The position numbers and the translations under genes were made by a program. The notes below the pieces were generated by a model, which was given only the letters and a program-made list of their open reading frames with translations, had not been told where the DNA came from and did not search any database. From Paramacrobiotus metropolitanus (lineage: Eukaryota > Tardigrada > Eutardigrada > Parachela > Macrobiotidae), in the NCBI RefSeq assembly GCF_019649055.1, contig NW_026570251.1, positions 1,054,001 through 1,118,000 of the forward strand: 64,000 bases of DNA, written 5' to 3'. Positions within the stretch are counted from its first letter, which is position 1. Each line of letters starts with the position of its first letter. Positions 1 to 12,391 of this stretch are shown here, one piece after another.

Positions 1-10
1 AACTCAACCC

Positions 11-121
11 ATGAAGGCCATCGGCGTTGACTTCGGCACCGCACCTGCACTGGTTTTTGGAAGACGGAGGTGCGCCAAGTCGAATAGCAACGGCGATGCG
101 GAAGGATTCGTCGTCCAATAG
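11..121 (+). pseudogene. possible HSP70-like N-terminal fragment
   Basis: A 36-codon frame opens with MKAIGVDFGT, which resembles the first phosphate-binding strand of the HSP70/actin ATPase fold. It later reads NSNGDAEGFVV, close to the N-S-D-G-D-x-x-P-S-V-V stretch of HSP70 proteins. The stop comes at once, and part of the intervening resemblance (LEDGG) lies in another frame, so if the relationship is real this is a decayed fragment. The match is short and no other HSP70 sequence follows. It could be chance. Confidence 0.3.
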
Positions 122-481
122 GTTTCCAATTGAGGACGAGGGAAGAGCGTGTGTCCAAACCCCGTGTAATGTGTGTGTAATGTGTAAACGCCCGTGTAAT
201 GTGTGTTGTGTGCGGCCCGTGTAATGTTATGTTTTACATTGTAGTACTGTATGCAAATGGTCAATGGTGGGCCTTTGTAACTGTACTCGTACTAAAAGTG
301 TGCTGTAATGCTTGTATTAAAAGGTTCAAGAGACAGTGTATTAGTGCATAGATTCGTTCAACCGAATGCGTGGAGGTGAAGTGTCGTGCATTTCCCGTTT
401 TCCAAGCAGCTCATTGGTCTATCCTGTCACGATTACGGGACTATCCTCTGGTCCTCTACAATAGTGAATGCTGCTCGTGAC

Positions 482-820
482 CGGCAAAAATGTCCCCCCT
501 GTCCCCCCGGACATTTTTGCCGTGTCCCCCCTGCCACCATCTCCAGAACGGTAACCCTTTGGCCAGAATGGTGACACGGGGGACTTACAACGAAAAGCTG
601 AATATCAGGTCAATCGGTGACCTTTGAAAAACCGCCACCAGCGTTACCACAGCGTTACCAGTTGAAAGCCGGTGAAGCACATCAATCACAGGATGAACCT
701 TACTGCCGGAACAAAATTACAGGTGTCCTGCACGGGGGACATTATTGCCGGAATTAATTACCAGGTGTCCTGCATGGGGGACATTATTGCCGGAACGAAA
801 ATGTTGGTGTTCTGCATGGG
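482..820. repeat. hairpin plus short tandem repeat sharing GGACATT-TGCCGG
   Basis: An exact 14-bp inverted repeat (482-495 against 509-522, arm CGGCAAAAATGTCC) is followed at 704-820 by about 2.7 tandem units of 42-43 bp. Each unit starts GCCGGAA and holds GGTGTCCTGCA and GGGGGACATTATT. The hairpin arm and the tandem unit share the GGACATT...TGCCGG core. It looks like the end of a degenerate mobile element. No gene is seen from 122 to about 1430. Confidence 0.55.
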
Positions 821-1429
821 TTAAAGTTAAAGTTACATCAGCCTACGGCTAAATTGTCGAAAAAGTGGCTGACTGTGAATAATCAATAGTAATCATTTGC
901 CAGCCATGCAGTTCGACCTTCGCACCACGAGTCCACGACGCCAGTGCACGGAAGTGTGGCAAACCAAGATAATGTTCTTAAAGCATCATTATTCTGAACA
1001 CGAACTGCTTATTCAGCACTTCTAGAGAGCCATCGACTATGCAGGATGGAGAAGGATGCGAGATGACGAAAGAGGCTTAAATATCGGAAGATTACGGCTA
1101 TAAGAATCGGGGACTATCTAATTACCGTGTGGCAGAATCGTTTGTCCAATTTTTAAAAAATCGTCCCGCACGTTTATGCAAGCCGGATTTCAAATGGGCT
1201 GCGTAAAGGAACAGCGCCAAATGCAGATTTATGGGCCACACTAAGTGCGATACCACGCCAAGCCACACTATTTTGGGGTTTCAAGCATTTGGCATGGCTA
1301 GCCCACGAAAATTAATATCGATATCAGCGGTAGTCATATTCGTTCAGTTATTATTGTGTATTATTTGTAAATTAATTTAACTTAACTCAACTTAACGGAA
1401 TTTGATGTCCTTCGCTACGGAACATTGCC

Positions 1430-2570
1430 CCCTCTAAGCTAAGACAGAGAAGATCGATAACGTACAGAAAAGTTTATTGTCAAACACGTGAGAAATCGCG
1501 TTCACAAAATGAATCCAACAGATGTCATAAACAAGGAGCTTCAGCAAAAATTTAACGAAGCTAAACAATAACACAAGCGAGTCAAGCGGCAAACTGAGGG
1601 TGATCCTTGATCCACATAAGTTTCTTCCAGTCCACGTTATCGAGTGCCTTCTGGAATGCGCCAAGAGACCGGTAGGCTTCGAATAGGGAGCTCATTCCAC
1701 AAAGTCGCCAATCGTTCCAGATGGGATCCATGGACAGCTGTTACGGTCGTGCCACATAATGATGTTGGTGCCGGCATTGTTGGATGCGAATGTTGAGCCA
1801 TACGAACGAAGTGACGGGTATTCCCTGCAACAGATTGGAGCGCAGCAGCCGTACCAACAAACTTCACAAAACAAATGTTACCTAGCGGCACCTTGCAAAA
1901 CCATGATTTGTATACGGAAACTAACGCTTTTTTTACTCGACGTAATTTCAGGCTATACCACTGAAGTTCTTTAAGGCGTTCGTCATAGTTAAACGGAGCA
2001 TTACCGAGACATAAAGTTTTCACAAATCTGATTTGACACTTCTCTACGATGTCACTTGAAATTTTTAATGCTGGGTGGACACAGGAGGCACAGTAATCGA
2101 TTACCGGTAAGACTAAAGCTTCGAACAGCCTAATTTTAGCGCCGGAATGAAAAAATCTACATAATCGATTTATGTACTTCATTCTACGGCTGCATTTAGA
2201 AAAAGTTTTTTTCGCAGTTTTCCTTCCAGCTCATTTTACGATCAACATGAACACCTAAATATTTGACAACATCACTTTTCTGAACATTACTGCCATTTAT
2301 GCAATAAGTGTTACAACTCTTAATTTCTCGCCTTAATGAAAAACAAACATGGACCGATTTATCAGCGTTCAAGGATAAACAGTTCTCTGTTAACCAGTCA
2401 TCTACGCAAGTAATGTCTTCTTGCAGTAGTTTGCAATCACTATTATTAGTAACTGGGCGCAGGATAACCATATCATCAGCAAACACAAAAATCTTGCTAC
2501 CGTTTTTAAGGACGGCAAGGAGTGCATTAAGTACACAAATAAAACTGCCTAACCTTCATTATAAAAAAAA
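1430..2570 (-). mobile_element. 5'-truncated non-LTR retrotransposon (LINE) reverse-transcriptase fragment
   Basis: Read on the minus strand from about 2565, a frame gives LLAVLKNGSKIFVFADDMVI. It contains the FADD form of the reverse-transcriptase catalytic box. YLGVHVDRKMSWKENCEK follows at about 2196-2300, a typical LINE block after the active site. A second frame (2182-1637) continues with VLPVIDYCASCVHPALK and LWNELPIRSLP, typical of the C-terminal end of Jockey/CR1-type polymerases. The two frames do not join, so the copy is frameshifted. Everything N-terminal to the catalytic box is missing, as in most 5'-truncated LINE insertions. A TTAAC-rich stretch at 1369-1397 may be its 3' tail. 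It cannot encode a working enzyme. Confidence 0.75.
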
Positions 2571-4330
2571 GTGTAGCGGCTTTCGCTTCACACGCCATCA
2601 CCGCGGTTACTGCCCACTACATGTACAGACACTTTTAGGCAATCAATATTGAAATCCGGCTTGTAAATAAGATCAAAACTATTACGAGACGCATAGCGGG
2701 TAACGCATGCGGTAATCAAGTCGAAATCAATAAAACAAATTGTTTTCGTGGATGTACGTAAACGAAACTGGCACCAATACTTTGTACGACTTGTACAAGT
2801 AAAATGTCTCCGGCTGTTTTTCTCGATGCATATGAAGTACTGCCAAAACAACCGGTTCTCTGTTCGAACTTGATGCGGGCGATTTATGCGCACTGGATGC
2901 GTTCCTGTTCCACTCTGTTTGAGAATTCTTTATTAATTTCGGAAATGCGAATCGTCTGGCTGGTTTCCGCTATTTGTAGTGCTACACTGAATAACCTGTA
3001 CAGCGCCATATTTTGCGCTGTAATTGCAGCTTGCTAAAGATAACAGCGCGCTGCAAGAAGGACCTGCAGGCTCGGACGATCCATACGTATATGTTGGCGG
3101 ATCGCCTTTATTATGGTCCTTCCGCGGTTGAATGATCTTTGTCCATGGTAGAATTGTGTCCGCAGGACATTAATGGGCTAGAGTTCCTGCGCTCCTCCGA
3201 CGCCGAACGACACTGTCGCCGACACTGACCCGCGATGTTGAGTTCAAAATACAGTGTGATTGTGAAGCTGAGCTTGTCCAACGCAATGTCACCAATCTTA
3301 AGAGTGGGGTCTGTCGGTATGTGCTACACCTCTTTTTTTTGCAGTGTAATACGACTTAAACGCAAACTTCTCGTAGATATTGGCATAATTTTATGTAGAC
3401 GCCTGCGCGACTACGTAGAGCTACTGGAAGGCACACTGAACGCGACACTGTCCATCGTATGCTGATCGGACGCGGGAGAGACTACGCGCGACGGGTACTG
3501 GGCGCGACATACCGCTTTTTGTTCCACGTGGAAATGGCCTTCGGGTCGTTTCAGTTTCGATGGATTTGTCATCATTTCTGCAGATTTGCCTGCCCACTGA
3601 TTTTGTGGTCTCGCTTAGGAGAAAATGTACCGTAAAAGACATTATGAGAATAAACTCCAAAACCCTAAAATCTTAACATCCATCTGGTACAACTCATATT
3701 ATTTTAGAATCTACAAGCGCAGTATCCTCAGCTGCGACATCAGTGTAAATGAGTGTAGTTTTACTGCATTTTGTGGTTAAGTTCCTACCCAATTTACAAG
3801 CTGCGCTCCCGGTCTACCAATGCACAGTCCGGTGCATTTTCCTACGAAAATAGCGAACCGAACCTAGGAAGTTGCACCGAAGTGTGCACTGGCAGAACGG
3901 AGCGCAGCTCTTGTTTGGGTTGAAAGCGAAGATACGAGTATCATTCTGTCATGGCTGATCTGGAAAAGTTTTAAAGTATAGAAAGACAAAGGGAATTTAG
4001 AGGGATTGCTCATTTGCATGTACGTTGTACGTATAATGTAAACGACCAAAACGTCCGGCGAACGTCTTAGTCGTTAGACTGATTGAAAAGCCGGGACCCT
4101 GAAGGGCGCCTTCTTCAAACCACAAATACGGGAAGTGAAAAATAATTTAATGGTTAAAACTTGAAAAAAAGGGGGGAAACAAAACGCGGGCGCAATAAAT
4201 AACAGTACTCTGTAAGTGCGGAAAAAAGCTTTTAACTTTAAATATTTAGCCCCTTTATTACGCGCAATTTGCGCGGGGTCTGTTGGTAACACAATAATTA
4301 TGTAAAATAAATAATTATTATGATTGTGTG
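2571..4330. other. intergenic, no gene seen
   Basis: Between the LINE fragment and the upstream region of FN3 paralog 1 I see only short unrelated frames without recognisable motifs or consistent codon use. The segment 3190-3510 has several GC-rich CGACACTG-like short repeats. Nothing here can be supported as a gene. Confidence 0.5.
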
Positions 4331-4541
4331 CACGGCTGCTTAGCAACGCCGGTCGCCTACACGAATTTCCAACCTCAGTCAAGACTTGGCTTTCCCCCGC
4401 AACATTACTGTGATCGCGTCGTTTCTCCTGCCGCGACATTTCTATAACCGTGCCGTGTTCGATTTCCTCTCACACCAACATGAATGCTCGCATACGATTT
4501 TTATTGAATTACCGAAGTGACCTTTACGCCCGTTTCCCACC
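4331..4541 (+). promoter_or_regulatory. upstream region of FN3 paralog 1, conserved in the other paralogs
   Basis: Blocks shared with the regions upstream of the other three paralogs are GCTGCTTAGCAACGCC (4335-4350, resembling an RFX/X-box half-site), a TTTCTCCTGCCGCGACATTT block near 4420, GATTTCCTCTCACA near 4462, and GTGACCTTTAC at 4517-4527, which is 14 nt before the ATG. The TATATATCC element of paralogs 2 and 3 is absent, which fits loss of function. Promoter role is inferred from conservation only. Confidence 0.45.
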
Positions 4542-6366
4542 ATGCTCACTATGCCCGTTTCCGTGTTGCTGGTCGTCGTTGTAAGCCTGTTCAACAGTAA
4601 GTAATACATTGTTTTCGCTTGATTGTAATAATTATGGTTGTTCCTGTAGCTTGAATTCTTTTCGAAAAGGGTGTTAACTGATTACGCATGTCGTTTCTGT
4701 AACGGATCTGTAGAAAGCGGTCTGACTGTGATTTTTATGTTTACATACTCTGTGCATACAAACTACATACAAACTGTATTTTGAATATAAAGTACATTGA
4801 AGATGTACTGTAATTAACGATAAATAAGACGTGCTCTATAAATTAAATTAAGTAGGACGTGAATCACGTGATCAATAAATTTCTTAAAAAGGTCAGGACG
4901 GCGCCAGTCCGGCCTCGGCCGAGCCTCAGGAGACAGCCAGCGGTCCCAACGGCGACGCCAGGGGCAGCCCCGCCGCCTCGCCTTCCCCAGATCCCGGCAA
5001 TGCCATCCACCAGCCGAATTTCACCCAGCCTAATCAGAAATTTGTGCCTCCCACGGGCGCTTACACCACTGGCAACGCCACCTACTGGTCTAAGTCCATC
5101 CTGCCGGCCCGAGAAATGTATCAGCCCGGCGACACCCCTCAAGGTCAAGAGCAGGGTCCATTCAATGCGGCGGCCGACAAGCCGAAAGACGCCCGCGTGC
5201 CTATCCACCAAGCCAACATCCCGACGTCCGTTCCGCTGGTGCATTCCCGCGACACCTTCCAGTGGCCGGACTTCGATAACTACAGCCCGGAGGAAGATTA
5301 CGTATTCCACTATAAACAGGTAAAGGTCACATGTCTCGCTGGGCGATGCAGACGCTTGCATTTTATTACTACTACTAGCAGACCCCGCGCAAATTGCGCG
5401 GAATAATTAATACGATCGGCAAATCATAACCAAGAGTAATGCAGAAATTAAAACTCATGACTGCCACCTGCAGGTAAATTGTAGGTTTTATTGAAGAAGC
5501 CCAAATTTCTACAATATACGGAAGTCCACAGATGACGATAATTTCTACTGAAAAATTTTGCCTGTCGCTTTAATTGACTGCAAAGATGACCTTAAACCTG
5601 AAATGCGAAATATTTTTTGCGAAATTAAAGCGAGAAATGTTTTTCATTGGTTTCCCATTTCGTAATTTCCAGAACGGTTATCAGTCATTTAAATTGCGTA
5701 CACCTCCTGCATAGAGACTCCGTAATTTATTAGAAGTTGCTCTCCTTTCCCCTTTTTTGGCTCTAGAGTCGTAGACTCTAGAGCCTGACTAAATTTAAAA
5801 CGGCTTTAAATGATGTTAACTGGAAGACAGTGAAGTCCCTTAAGAAGTGTTATCATACTGATCATGTGCAGCTGTTGGAAATATGAATGAGTGTTATTTT
5901 TTCTGCCTATCGTTGTTCGATATCTTGTGTTATATTTTAATTATGACGAGTCTGCTGCCTCGGATTGGGTCTTACCCAGATTGTGTGCGGACGTTAAACG
6001 ATTAAACTTAACTTGACTATGAGATAAACTTTACTTAAACTTGAAATCCTAATTTTAGTACTAACACCAATGGTGCCATAATGCCATTTATGTCCCAGTT
6101 TAACAATCAGTACACTAAAAAATGCTCTACTTGCTATCGCTATTCCTTTTTAACTATTGCTTTGACCACAGAACACATCCAAAAATTTTTAACTAAAAAT
6201 AAGAACAGAAGCATTTCGTTGTGTTTCCTTCCTTGCTTTTAACCCTTTTTCAAAATCGGGAACTGTTACGCAAAATTGGTGCATGCTTGCTGCTCCGCGA
6301 GCTCCGCTCCGCCTTCCACTATGCTATGTAGCGAACTGAAAAATCTATTTGTCCTTTTTTATTCAA

Positions 6367-6550
6367 GGGAACTGGTCCAGTACATGATACAAAATTCGTG
6401 TACACTGTACATGCACGAAAATCTTGAGTTTCGCGCACTCCCAAACACATTTTGTTTCGTTTTATGCCATTTTATAGCCAGATGATCTGATTTGTATACA
6501 CTGGCGAAAAAACCGTTTACGCGCGCAGAATCAGGTTCAGGGGTTATGGC
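6367..6550. repeat. half-copy of foldback element family A
   Basis: GGAACTGGTCCAGTACATGA, then TCGCGCACTCCCAAACACATTTT and a GTATACACTGGCG...GCGCGCAGAATC segment, match one arm of the full foldback at 42336-42798 and the half-copy at 39993-40165. It lies in intron 2 of FN3 paralog 1. Confidence 0.6.
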
Positions 6551-6939
6551 TGGCAGAAAATTCCAACAACTTTAAACGCATTCCGGTGTACCAAAAGTCT
6601 CATTATGGATCTCATCGCCATGAAGATCGTTTTTACACCGATCCACTGTTCCAGGATGCATTTTAAATTTTAAAATTTATTTTAAAATTTAAAGGAGATT
6701 TAGAGGAAAATTTAGAGAACTGTTCCAAGTTGCCCCGTTTGCCTTTCTTGAACATCACCTTACCTTATGTATTGAAAACGAAAGCGTAGCAATTGCCCGA
6801 AATCGCAGGCAGTTCTGTAAGAAAGGCAATCGCGCCCGCCCGGCAAGGCAATTTACAACGTAGTTAAGCGAAAACTAAGTACGTTAAACCACTGCGGGTG
6901 TCACGTACGTTTTTAAAATCAATCTTTAGAACCGTCCCA

Positions 6940-6994
6940 AAAGAAAGAAGACAAATGGCTGCGGAATCTTCGCAGCCATTTGTCTTCTTTCTTT
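6940..6994. repeat. perfect 24-bp-arm hairpin
   Basis: Arm 6940-6963 is exactly complementary to 6971-6994, with the 7-nt loop GAATCTT between them. It lies in intron 2 of FN3 paralog 1. No terminal repeats or target duplication were seen around it. Confidence 0.85.
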
Positions 6995-7542
6995 GTTGTA
7001 TTTTCTTTCTCCACACCAAATTTTGATGAGAAATTTACATTAGAACGATGGAATATTATGGAACGCGAAGTCCCATCCAGGAGCATAGAATCAAAATCAG
7101 CGGATTTTTCTGATCTAGAATTTACTTTTCAAAACCGGAAAAGGTCACGACGCAACTCTGAACTCTGACTGCCAGCTCCCTAGCGCCCCACAATTACCCT
7201 TTTTTTTTCTCCAAAAACCGATTTGGGATGGCAAATGCCGCAAATCTACACTTTAAGAGCTATCGAATGATGCGTAGTCATCGCAGTTTGGTGCAGTGCG
7301 TCGAGCTGGCGAACTCAACAAAGACTAAGGCTTGCGCGATTATTATACAGAGTATATCTGGTGATGATAATGATACTACAGTGTCTGTACCTACTTAAAT
7401 TCGCAATCAGTAAATTTGTGTTATTACTATCATTATCGTTATCCGATCAGCCAACAAAGGCGTGCAAAACAATTGTGAACTGAGTGAATAATAAAGGGAG
7501 GAAAGGCCCAAACCACATACAGCAAACCAACAGAAATACCAC

Positions 7543-7611
7543 ACAGTCTATGCGGCCAAGGTCAGCTGGTGCAATGGCACTGCACCAACTGGCTTTGGCC
7601 GCATAGACTGT
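7543..7611. repeat. 31-bp-arm hairpin
   Basis: The arms start ACAGTCTATGCGGCCAA and end TTGGCCGCATAGACTGT, with about three mismatches in the inner half and a 7-nt loop. It is in intron 2 of FN3 paralog 1, about 550 bp after the previous hairpin. Confidence 0.8.
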
Positions 7612-7733
7612 TTCGGATAGGATTAGGGTAAGGAAATCTTCCGATGCCCATCTCTACGGTGCACTGCGTTGACGCTAGCGAATGAATGAGCGCGGCAGCG
7701 GCTGAGTATCAGCTGTGCCGTATACTGTAGCAT

Positions 7734-9199
7734 GTGCGAATTAGAGATGGGCATCGGGTCGGAATATCCGATCCAATCCGATCCGATCCGAAATTCGGGT
7801 AGGATTTTCGGATAAATATCCGGTCGAGTTCGGATTCGGATACGGGCCGGATTTTAAAATTTCAGTTTCGGATCGGATCGGATTTTGAAAGAATATCCGA
7901 GAAAATCCGACCGGCTTGCGCAACGGCAAATAAAACATTTCTTATCTTTAAAAAATAGAAAAAATCCATTCGCCGTATACGGAAGAGGTACAAGAATATA
8001 TGCGGTGGGAAATTAAAATTCCTGTTTGTAAAGAGTGCATATGCGCAGGGTCGAAAATCAGCAGGTTTATACACCGCTTTGAGCAATTTGGTTATAATTT
8101 GTCTGTTTTGCAATGGTGTTCCACTAAGGATTTGACCGAAAGTTAGTGCACTCGCTTTTTTCTCAGTGTTCTAACTTCTAAGTCACAGATTCAGGTTTTT
8201 TTACCAACAGTTATCGCAAACGGTTATTCCAACTAGTATTATCTATTGCGAAAATTGCTATGACGGGTATAGTTCTTATTATCAAAAACTAGTTTTTTTT
8301 TGTACTAACCAGGGAACATTTTCAGCCTCCAAATTCAAAAAATTCTCATGTTTCTTAAAATGGTAGTGTACTATTGTAGTATGCTTAAAAAGTTTTTTTA
8401 GCTGCCATCGTCAAGGGGCGTGGCCAGACAACAATTAAAAGTTTGCATACTATCATATACTGTGCAATGCAGTGCAGTACAAGTTATTCGTAATTATTAT
8501 GTTAACTTTTTCCTGCAGCACCGTGGACTTTTGCAGCTGTCCGCTGTCGTGATATGTTTCAACAATAAGTAAAAAAGGCCCACGTGCATCGGTTCGGGCC
8601 ATTGCTGCCTGAATACACAAATTTCGGAAAATTTTCATCGATTTGTGTTGTAAACATTAAGTTGTGCAAAAAACCTTGTTCTGCTAATACACAGATCTGT
8701 GCTATACTTCATAACAAATTTCTGAAAATGTGCACACAGGCAGCAATGGCCCGAGCCGACGCACGTGGGCCTTTTTTACTTATTGTTAAGACATTTCACG
8801 ACAGCGGACAGCTGCAAAAGTCCACGGTGCTGCAGGAAAAAGTTAACATAATAATTGCGAATAACTTGTACTACACTGCATTACACAGTATATGATAGTT
8901 GTTGTCTGGCCACGCCCCCTTGACGATGGCAGCTAAAAATATTTTTTTAAGCGTACCACAATAGTACCCTACCATTTTACAAAACATGAGAATTTTTTGA
9001 ATTTGGAGGCTGAAAATGTTCCCTGGTAAGTCGGATTTGAATCCGATCGGACTCGGATATCCGATGATCGGATACGGATCGGATTCGGAAACTGTAATCA
9101 ATAAAAACTCGGATACGGATCGGATTCGGATTTTGTAAAAAATTCGCGGATCGGATTCGGTTTTAAAATTTGGATCCGATGCCCATCTCTAGTGCGAAT
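7734..9199. mobile_element. hAT-type non-autonomous element with 8-bp target duplication
   Basis: The element spans 7742-9191. Its ends are TAGAGATGGGCATC and the exact inverse GATGCCCATCTCTA, flanked by the 8-bp direct repeat GTGCGAAT (7734-7741 and 9192-9199), as expected for the hAT superfamily. Both ends carry many copies of a CGGATCGGATTCGG-like subterminal motif, the usual arrangement of hAT transposase sites. The centre (8305-9029) is a long inverted repeat with arms over 300 bp. Both arms contain CAGCAATGGC and CACGTGGGCC-like blocks. No transposase frame is present. It lies in intron 2 of FN3 paralog 1. Confidence 0.85.
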
Positions 9200-9920
9200 G
9201 CTCCACGCTGTCGACACACCCTTCATGGATGCAGCAGCGCTGATTGGTCAGCGTAGGCAACGAAAACGCTGAGTAAGCAGCGTAAAGTGAGCGGCACGTG
9301 TGTGGCGTCGCCACCTGCGCGCGGGCAAACAGAGCAAGCCTTACGAGCACCGAGTGGCGGTCTCTGACATTTTTTATTGTATTCTTATTTTCTGCTCTTT
9401 TTAGTTTATTTGGTTTCGTTTCTTATTTAAGTTTTTACTATTACTTCATTTATTTTTTCTTTTCTCATAGCTGGAGGATGCTATTTCGAAGGCGACTACG
9501 GCGGACTACGTGGCGGACTACGTGGATCTGCCGGATGTGGAGCCGAGTGAGATCTATGTGCCGATGGTGAATACTAAGATTAAGCACGGAAAAAAGCCAC
9601 CGGTGGCCTATGCTCTATCTGGTACGTACACCACTTAAACATTTTATACTTAAGTATCGATTGTGCAGACATGGCTTTTGCATTTGAATTTTCGCCAATT
9701 TTTTTATAATGTAGAGTAGTTTACAGTAAATTATTGTTTTGCGAAGCAGGATCTCGCCGTGAGAGCGGGCTTCGCACAGTATTTTATTATTTATTACGCA
9801 AAAATTGCGTACAGCAATTGTTAACCGATCCGCAGTCAACGCAATACGACACAGTTTCAAAGAGTGAGTAAGTGCGCAACGCCAACGCGGCAACACGTCA
9901 ATTCTTTGGCCTCCGTTTTG

Positions 9921-10547
9921 CTGCCCCGACAATTTACTGACTGGCATTATTGGTGATTCACATAGCCTGTTGACCTACAGATTACTGGCCTACAATTCGC
10001 TTTGCGACAGTGTTGTTGCCGGACGTTTTGCTGAAACTGCGTACTTTGTAGCCCTACAGCCTGCTTACCGGTCTGGTTCCTAGGTTTTTGTTTTTTAGCT
10101 TTTTGGCTGTTTTTTTTTGTTCTGTCCACTTTGGTTTCTTAGCTAGACGTTGGTTCCTATGCTTTCTTTAGTTCTCTCTTACGTCTCTTATATTGGTTGT
10201 TGTTATTTTATATTTTTTATACTTTCTTATGTTTTCTCGTGTTTTCTTATGTTTTCTTATTTGTTTGTATGTTCTGTGCTTTTCTTGTGTTTTCTTATGC
10301 TATGTTTATGTTTCTTATGTGTATCTTATGTTTTCGTATTTTTGGCTTATGTTTTTTCATTTTTATGTAAGTCAGCAGATTGTCGTCAGCAAATTGCCGG
10401 GGTTCGGCAAACTGTCGTTCATCAGTTTGTCGATCATCTAGTTGCCGTTTCAAAAAAATCGTCAGGCAAAAATTTTGTCGATCAGCAAAAAGTCGTCAGA
10501 AAATTGTCGGTCAGCAATATTTTGTTCAGCATATTGTCTGTGACTCT
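9921..10547. repeat. inverted arrays of a GTCAGCAAATTGTCG-like motif around a TTCTTATG-rich core
   Basis: At 10365-10547 a degenerate unit of roughly 15-20 nt (GTCGTCAGCAAATTGCCG, GTCGATCAGCAAAAAGTCG and so on) recurs many times. Near 9926-10045 the same motif appears in reverse complement (CCGACAATTTACTGAC, CCGGACGTTTTGCTGA). The middle (10200-10365) is a TTTTCTTATGT-like simple repeat. Opposed arrays around an AT-rich core suggest a foldback-type element in intron 3 of FN3 paralog 1. Confidence 0.6.
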
Positions 10548-11534
10548 GTGTGCGTGCAGCGCACTTAGCTCATAGAATCCCCTTTCTAGGCCACACTCTG
10601 TCTCTGCTTTTTTGGAAGCTTTCCTTTGCCAAAGATTGGTTCTCGAGTCTTTCAGGTTTTGAAATAATTTTTAGAGCGAGTAGCTACATTCTGTAGTCTT
10701 GTTATTCTCCGTCGTATGCCGTATGTAGCTAGTCAAGATTCTACTGTCGCCTGGAATCTTCCGCAAAACGAAAACAAATAAAAGTTCAAAGTGCAACAAT
10801 TCTCACCATGGTCAGAATGTAAACTCGTCAGATACTATCCACTTTTCATGAGTGGTCGCTCTTTGTGTCTAATCATTAATTCACATTGACTTTTTAATAA
10901 TGAAAAGTGTTCAGAATCAGTTCGGCAGGCTGGGTGACGTCAGCAAGTGACTCGATTCGATATTATTTTAAAAATTTAAATAATAATTATTGCCGTTTTA
11001 TTTGATTTTTATATACGGTGCAATTGTTTTCAGAGGTACATTGTGCCAGGTAAAAGGTTGGTTTCTAACGAAAAAAATAATTCGACTACCTACGCAGCGT
11101 ATTCTCATGAGGTGTTCTGATAAAGGAAAAACCGCCAATAAATAAATAATAAAAATAAGCCAGGCATAATAGGTAGCTGATTACTAGGAAAACGCACTCG
11201 GTTTTTGCGGGCACTGTATAACCGAAACGTAGCAGAACTTCATATCAAAGTGGGTACATTAAAACGTTGCTATTGCAACCGCGATCTTAATTATTTCATT
11301 TTCTACAGAGACGCACTACTCGGAAAATGGATACTATGAAGTAGAGTAAGAATAATGAAAGTTTGTTGCCCTGCAACGAGCGCGGGTGCCCCGTCTAGGA
11401 TTCGGACAGTGTAAATAAGCAGATGGTGTGTTAAAGTGCCTTTGAGAAATGATATTATGAAAACAGTAAGGTTTTTGGGACCCAGTGCGAAACGGTCGTT
11501 GAAAATAGGTTGGCATGGTGCTGATCTTTTCTGT

Positions 11535-11575
11535 AATTCCTATGTACCTTGGTAGTACCAAGGTACATAGGAATT
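11535..11575. repeat. perfect 20-bp-arm palindrome
   Basis: AATTCCTATGTACCTTGGTA is followed after one base by its exact reverse complement. It lies 48 bp before a second, larger hairpin, in intron 3 of FN3 paralog 1. Confidence 0.9.
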
Positions 11576-11623
11576 ATACCTTGGTACCACCATTATCTTA
11601 TCATCTCTTATACACCTTGGTAG

Positions 11624-11769
11624 TACTGTATTTACACGATATTAAGGGACAGAGAAATCCCCTGGACCGCCCGCACTAGGCGTCGGCTCCATTGATGTCA
11701 AAGGAACCGACAGCTAGTGCGGGCGGTCCTGGGGATTTCTCTGTCCCTTAATATCGTGTAAATACAGTA
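11624..11769. repeat. 56-bp-arm hairpin, one mismatch
   Basis: Left arm 11624-11679 and right arm 11714-11769 are complementary at all but one position. The 34-nt loop contains a second short stem (GTCGGCTCC/GGAACCGAC). This would form a long fold-back RNA if transcribed with intron 3 of FN3 paralog 1. A small MITE or an snap-back duplication are both possible. Confidence 0.85.
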
Positions 11770-12391
11770 CAGTATTCAAGTCTTGGTTGTTACGGGTGCA
11801 GAGTTTATTGATTGTGTTAGCACCATTCTGCAGGTCGGTTGGTTGTCGGGCAAATAAAAATTGTTGGTACAGACGAGAAAAATTGGCGGTTACTTACTCC
11901 TGATTTTCACTGAGCAAAACGATATTATTGGCTGTCTCAGACAATGCTTGCTTGAAAAAAGGGAGGTTGCTGGATGCTGAAACAGTGGCGCCACTTTCTG
12001 AGGAGGTGATCTGAAGGGGGTGGTTGCAATGGCTGAGCCTCCGACGGCAGCTTATGTGGCGTATTTAATACCGTTCTGGACAACAGGGTTAGCGAGGATT
12101 TCGGCGATGCCGGCAAAACGATTCTGCCGGAGTTTGGCAACAGGGACAGACAATACAGAATACTAGACAAAATGGCGTGCAAGACAACTGTTATAACATA
12201 GGATTGGAGCGTCATTGGAGTGGTAGATTAAGAGAGTCACAGAAGGTCACAGAGTCAAGGTAAATCCAGGAGGCGAGGATCACTGAAAACAGCTGATAGC
12301 TTTGGCGATAAAATACAAACTCTGTACACTGACTAAGATTTCCGTTGATTAAAAGCTTTGCCTAGTATACTGTCCCGTATACCGGCACCTC

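Noticed and set aside
8584-8895. 103-codon plus-strand frame
   Set aside because: Lies inside the internal inverted repeat of the hAT-type element; a similar frame on the other strand of the opposite arm shows it is a repeat effect.
11624-11769. microRNA precursor
   Set aside because: The stem is too long and too perfect for a typical animal pre-miRNA; an inverted duplication is simpler without small-RNA data.
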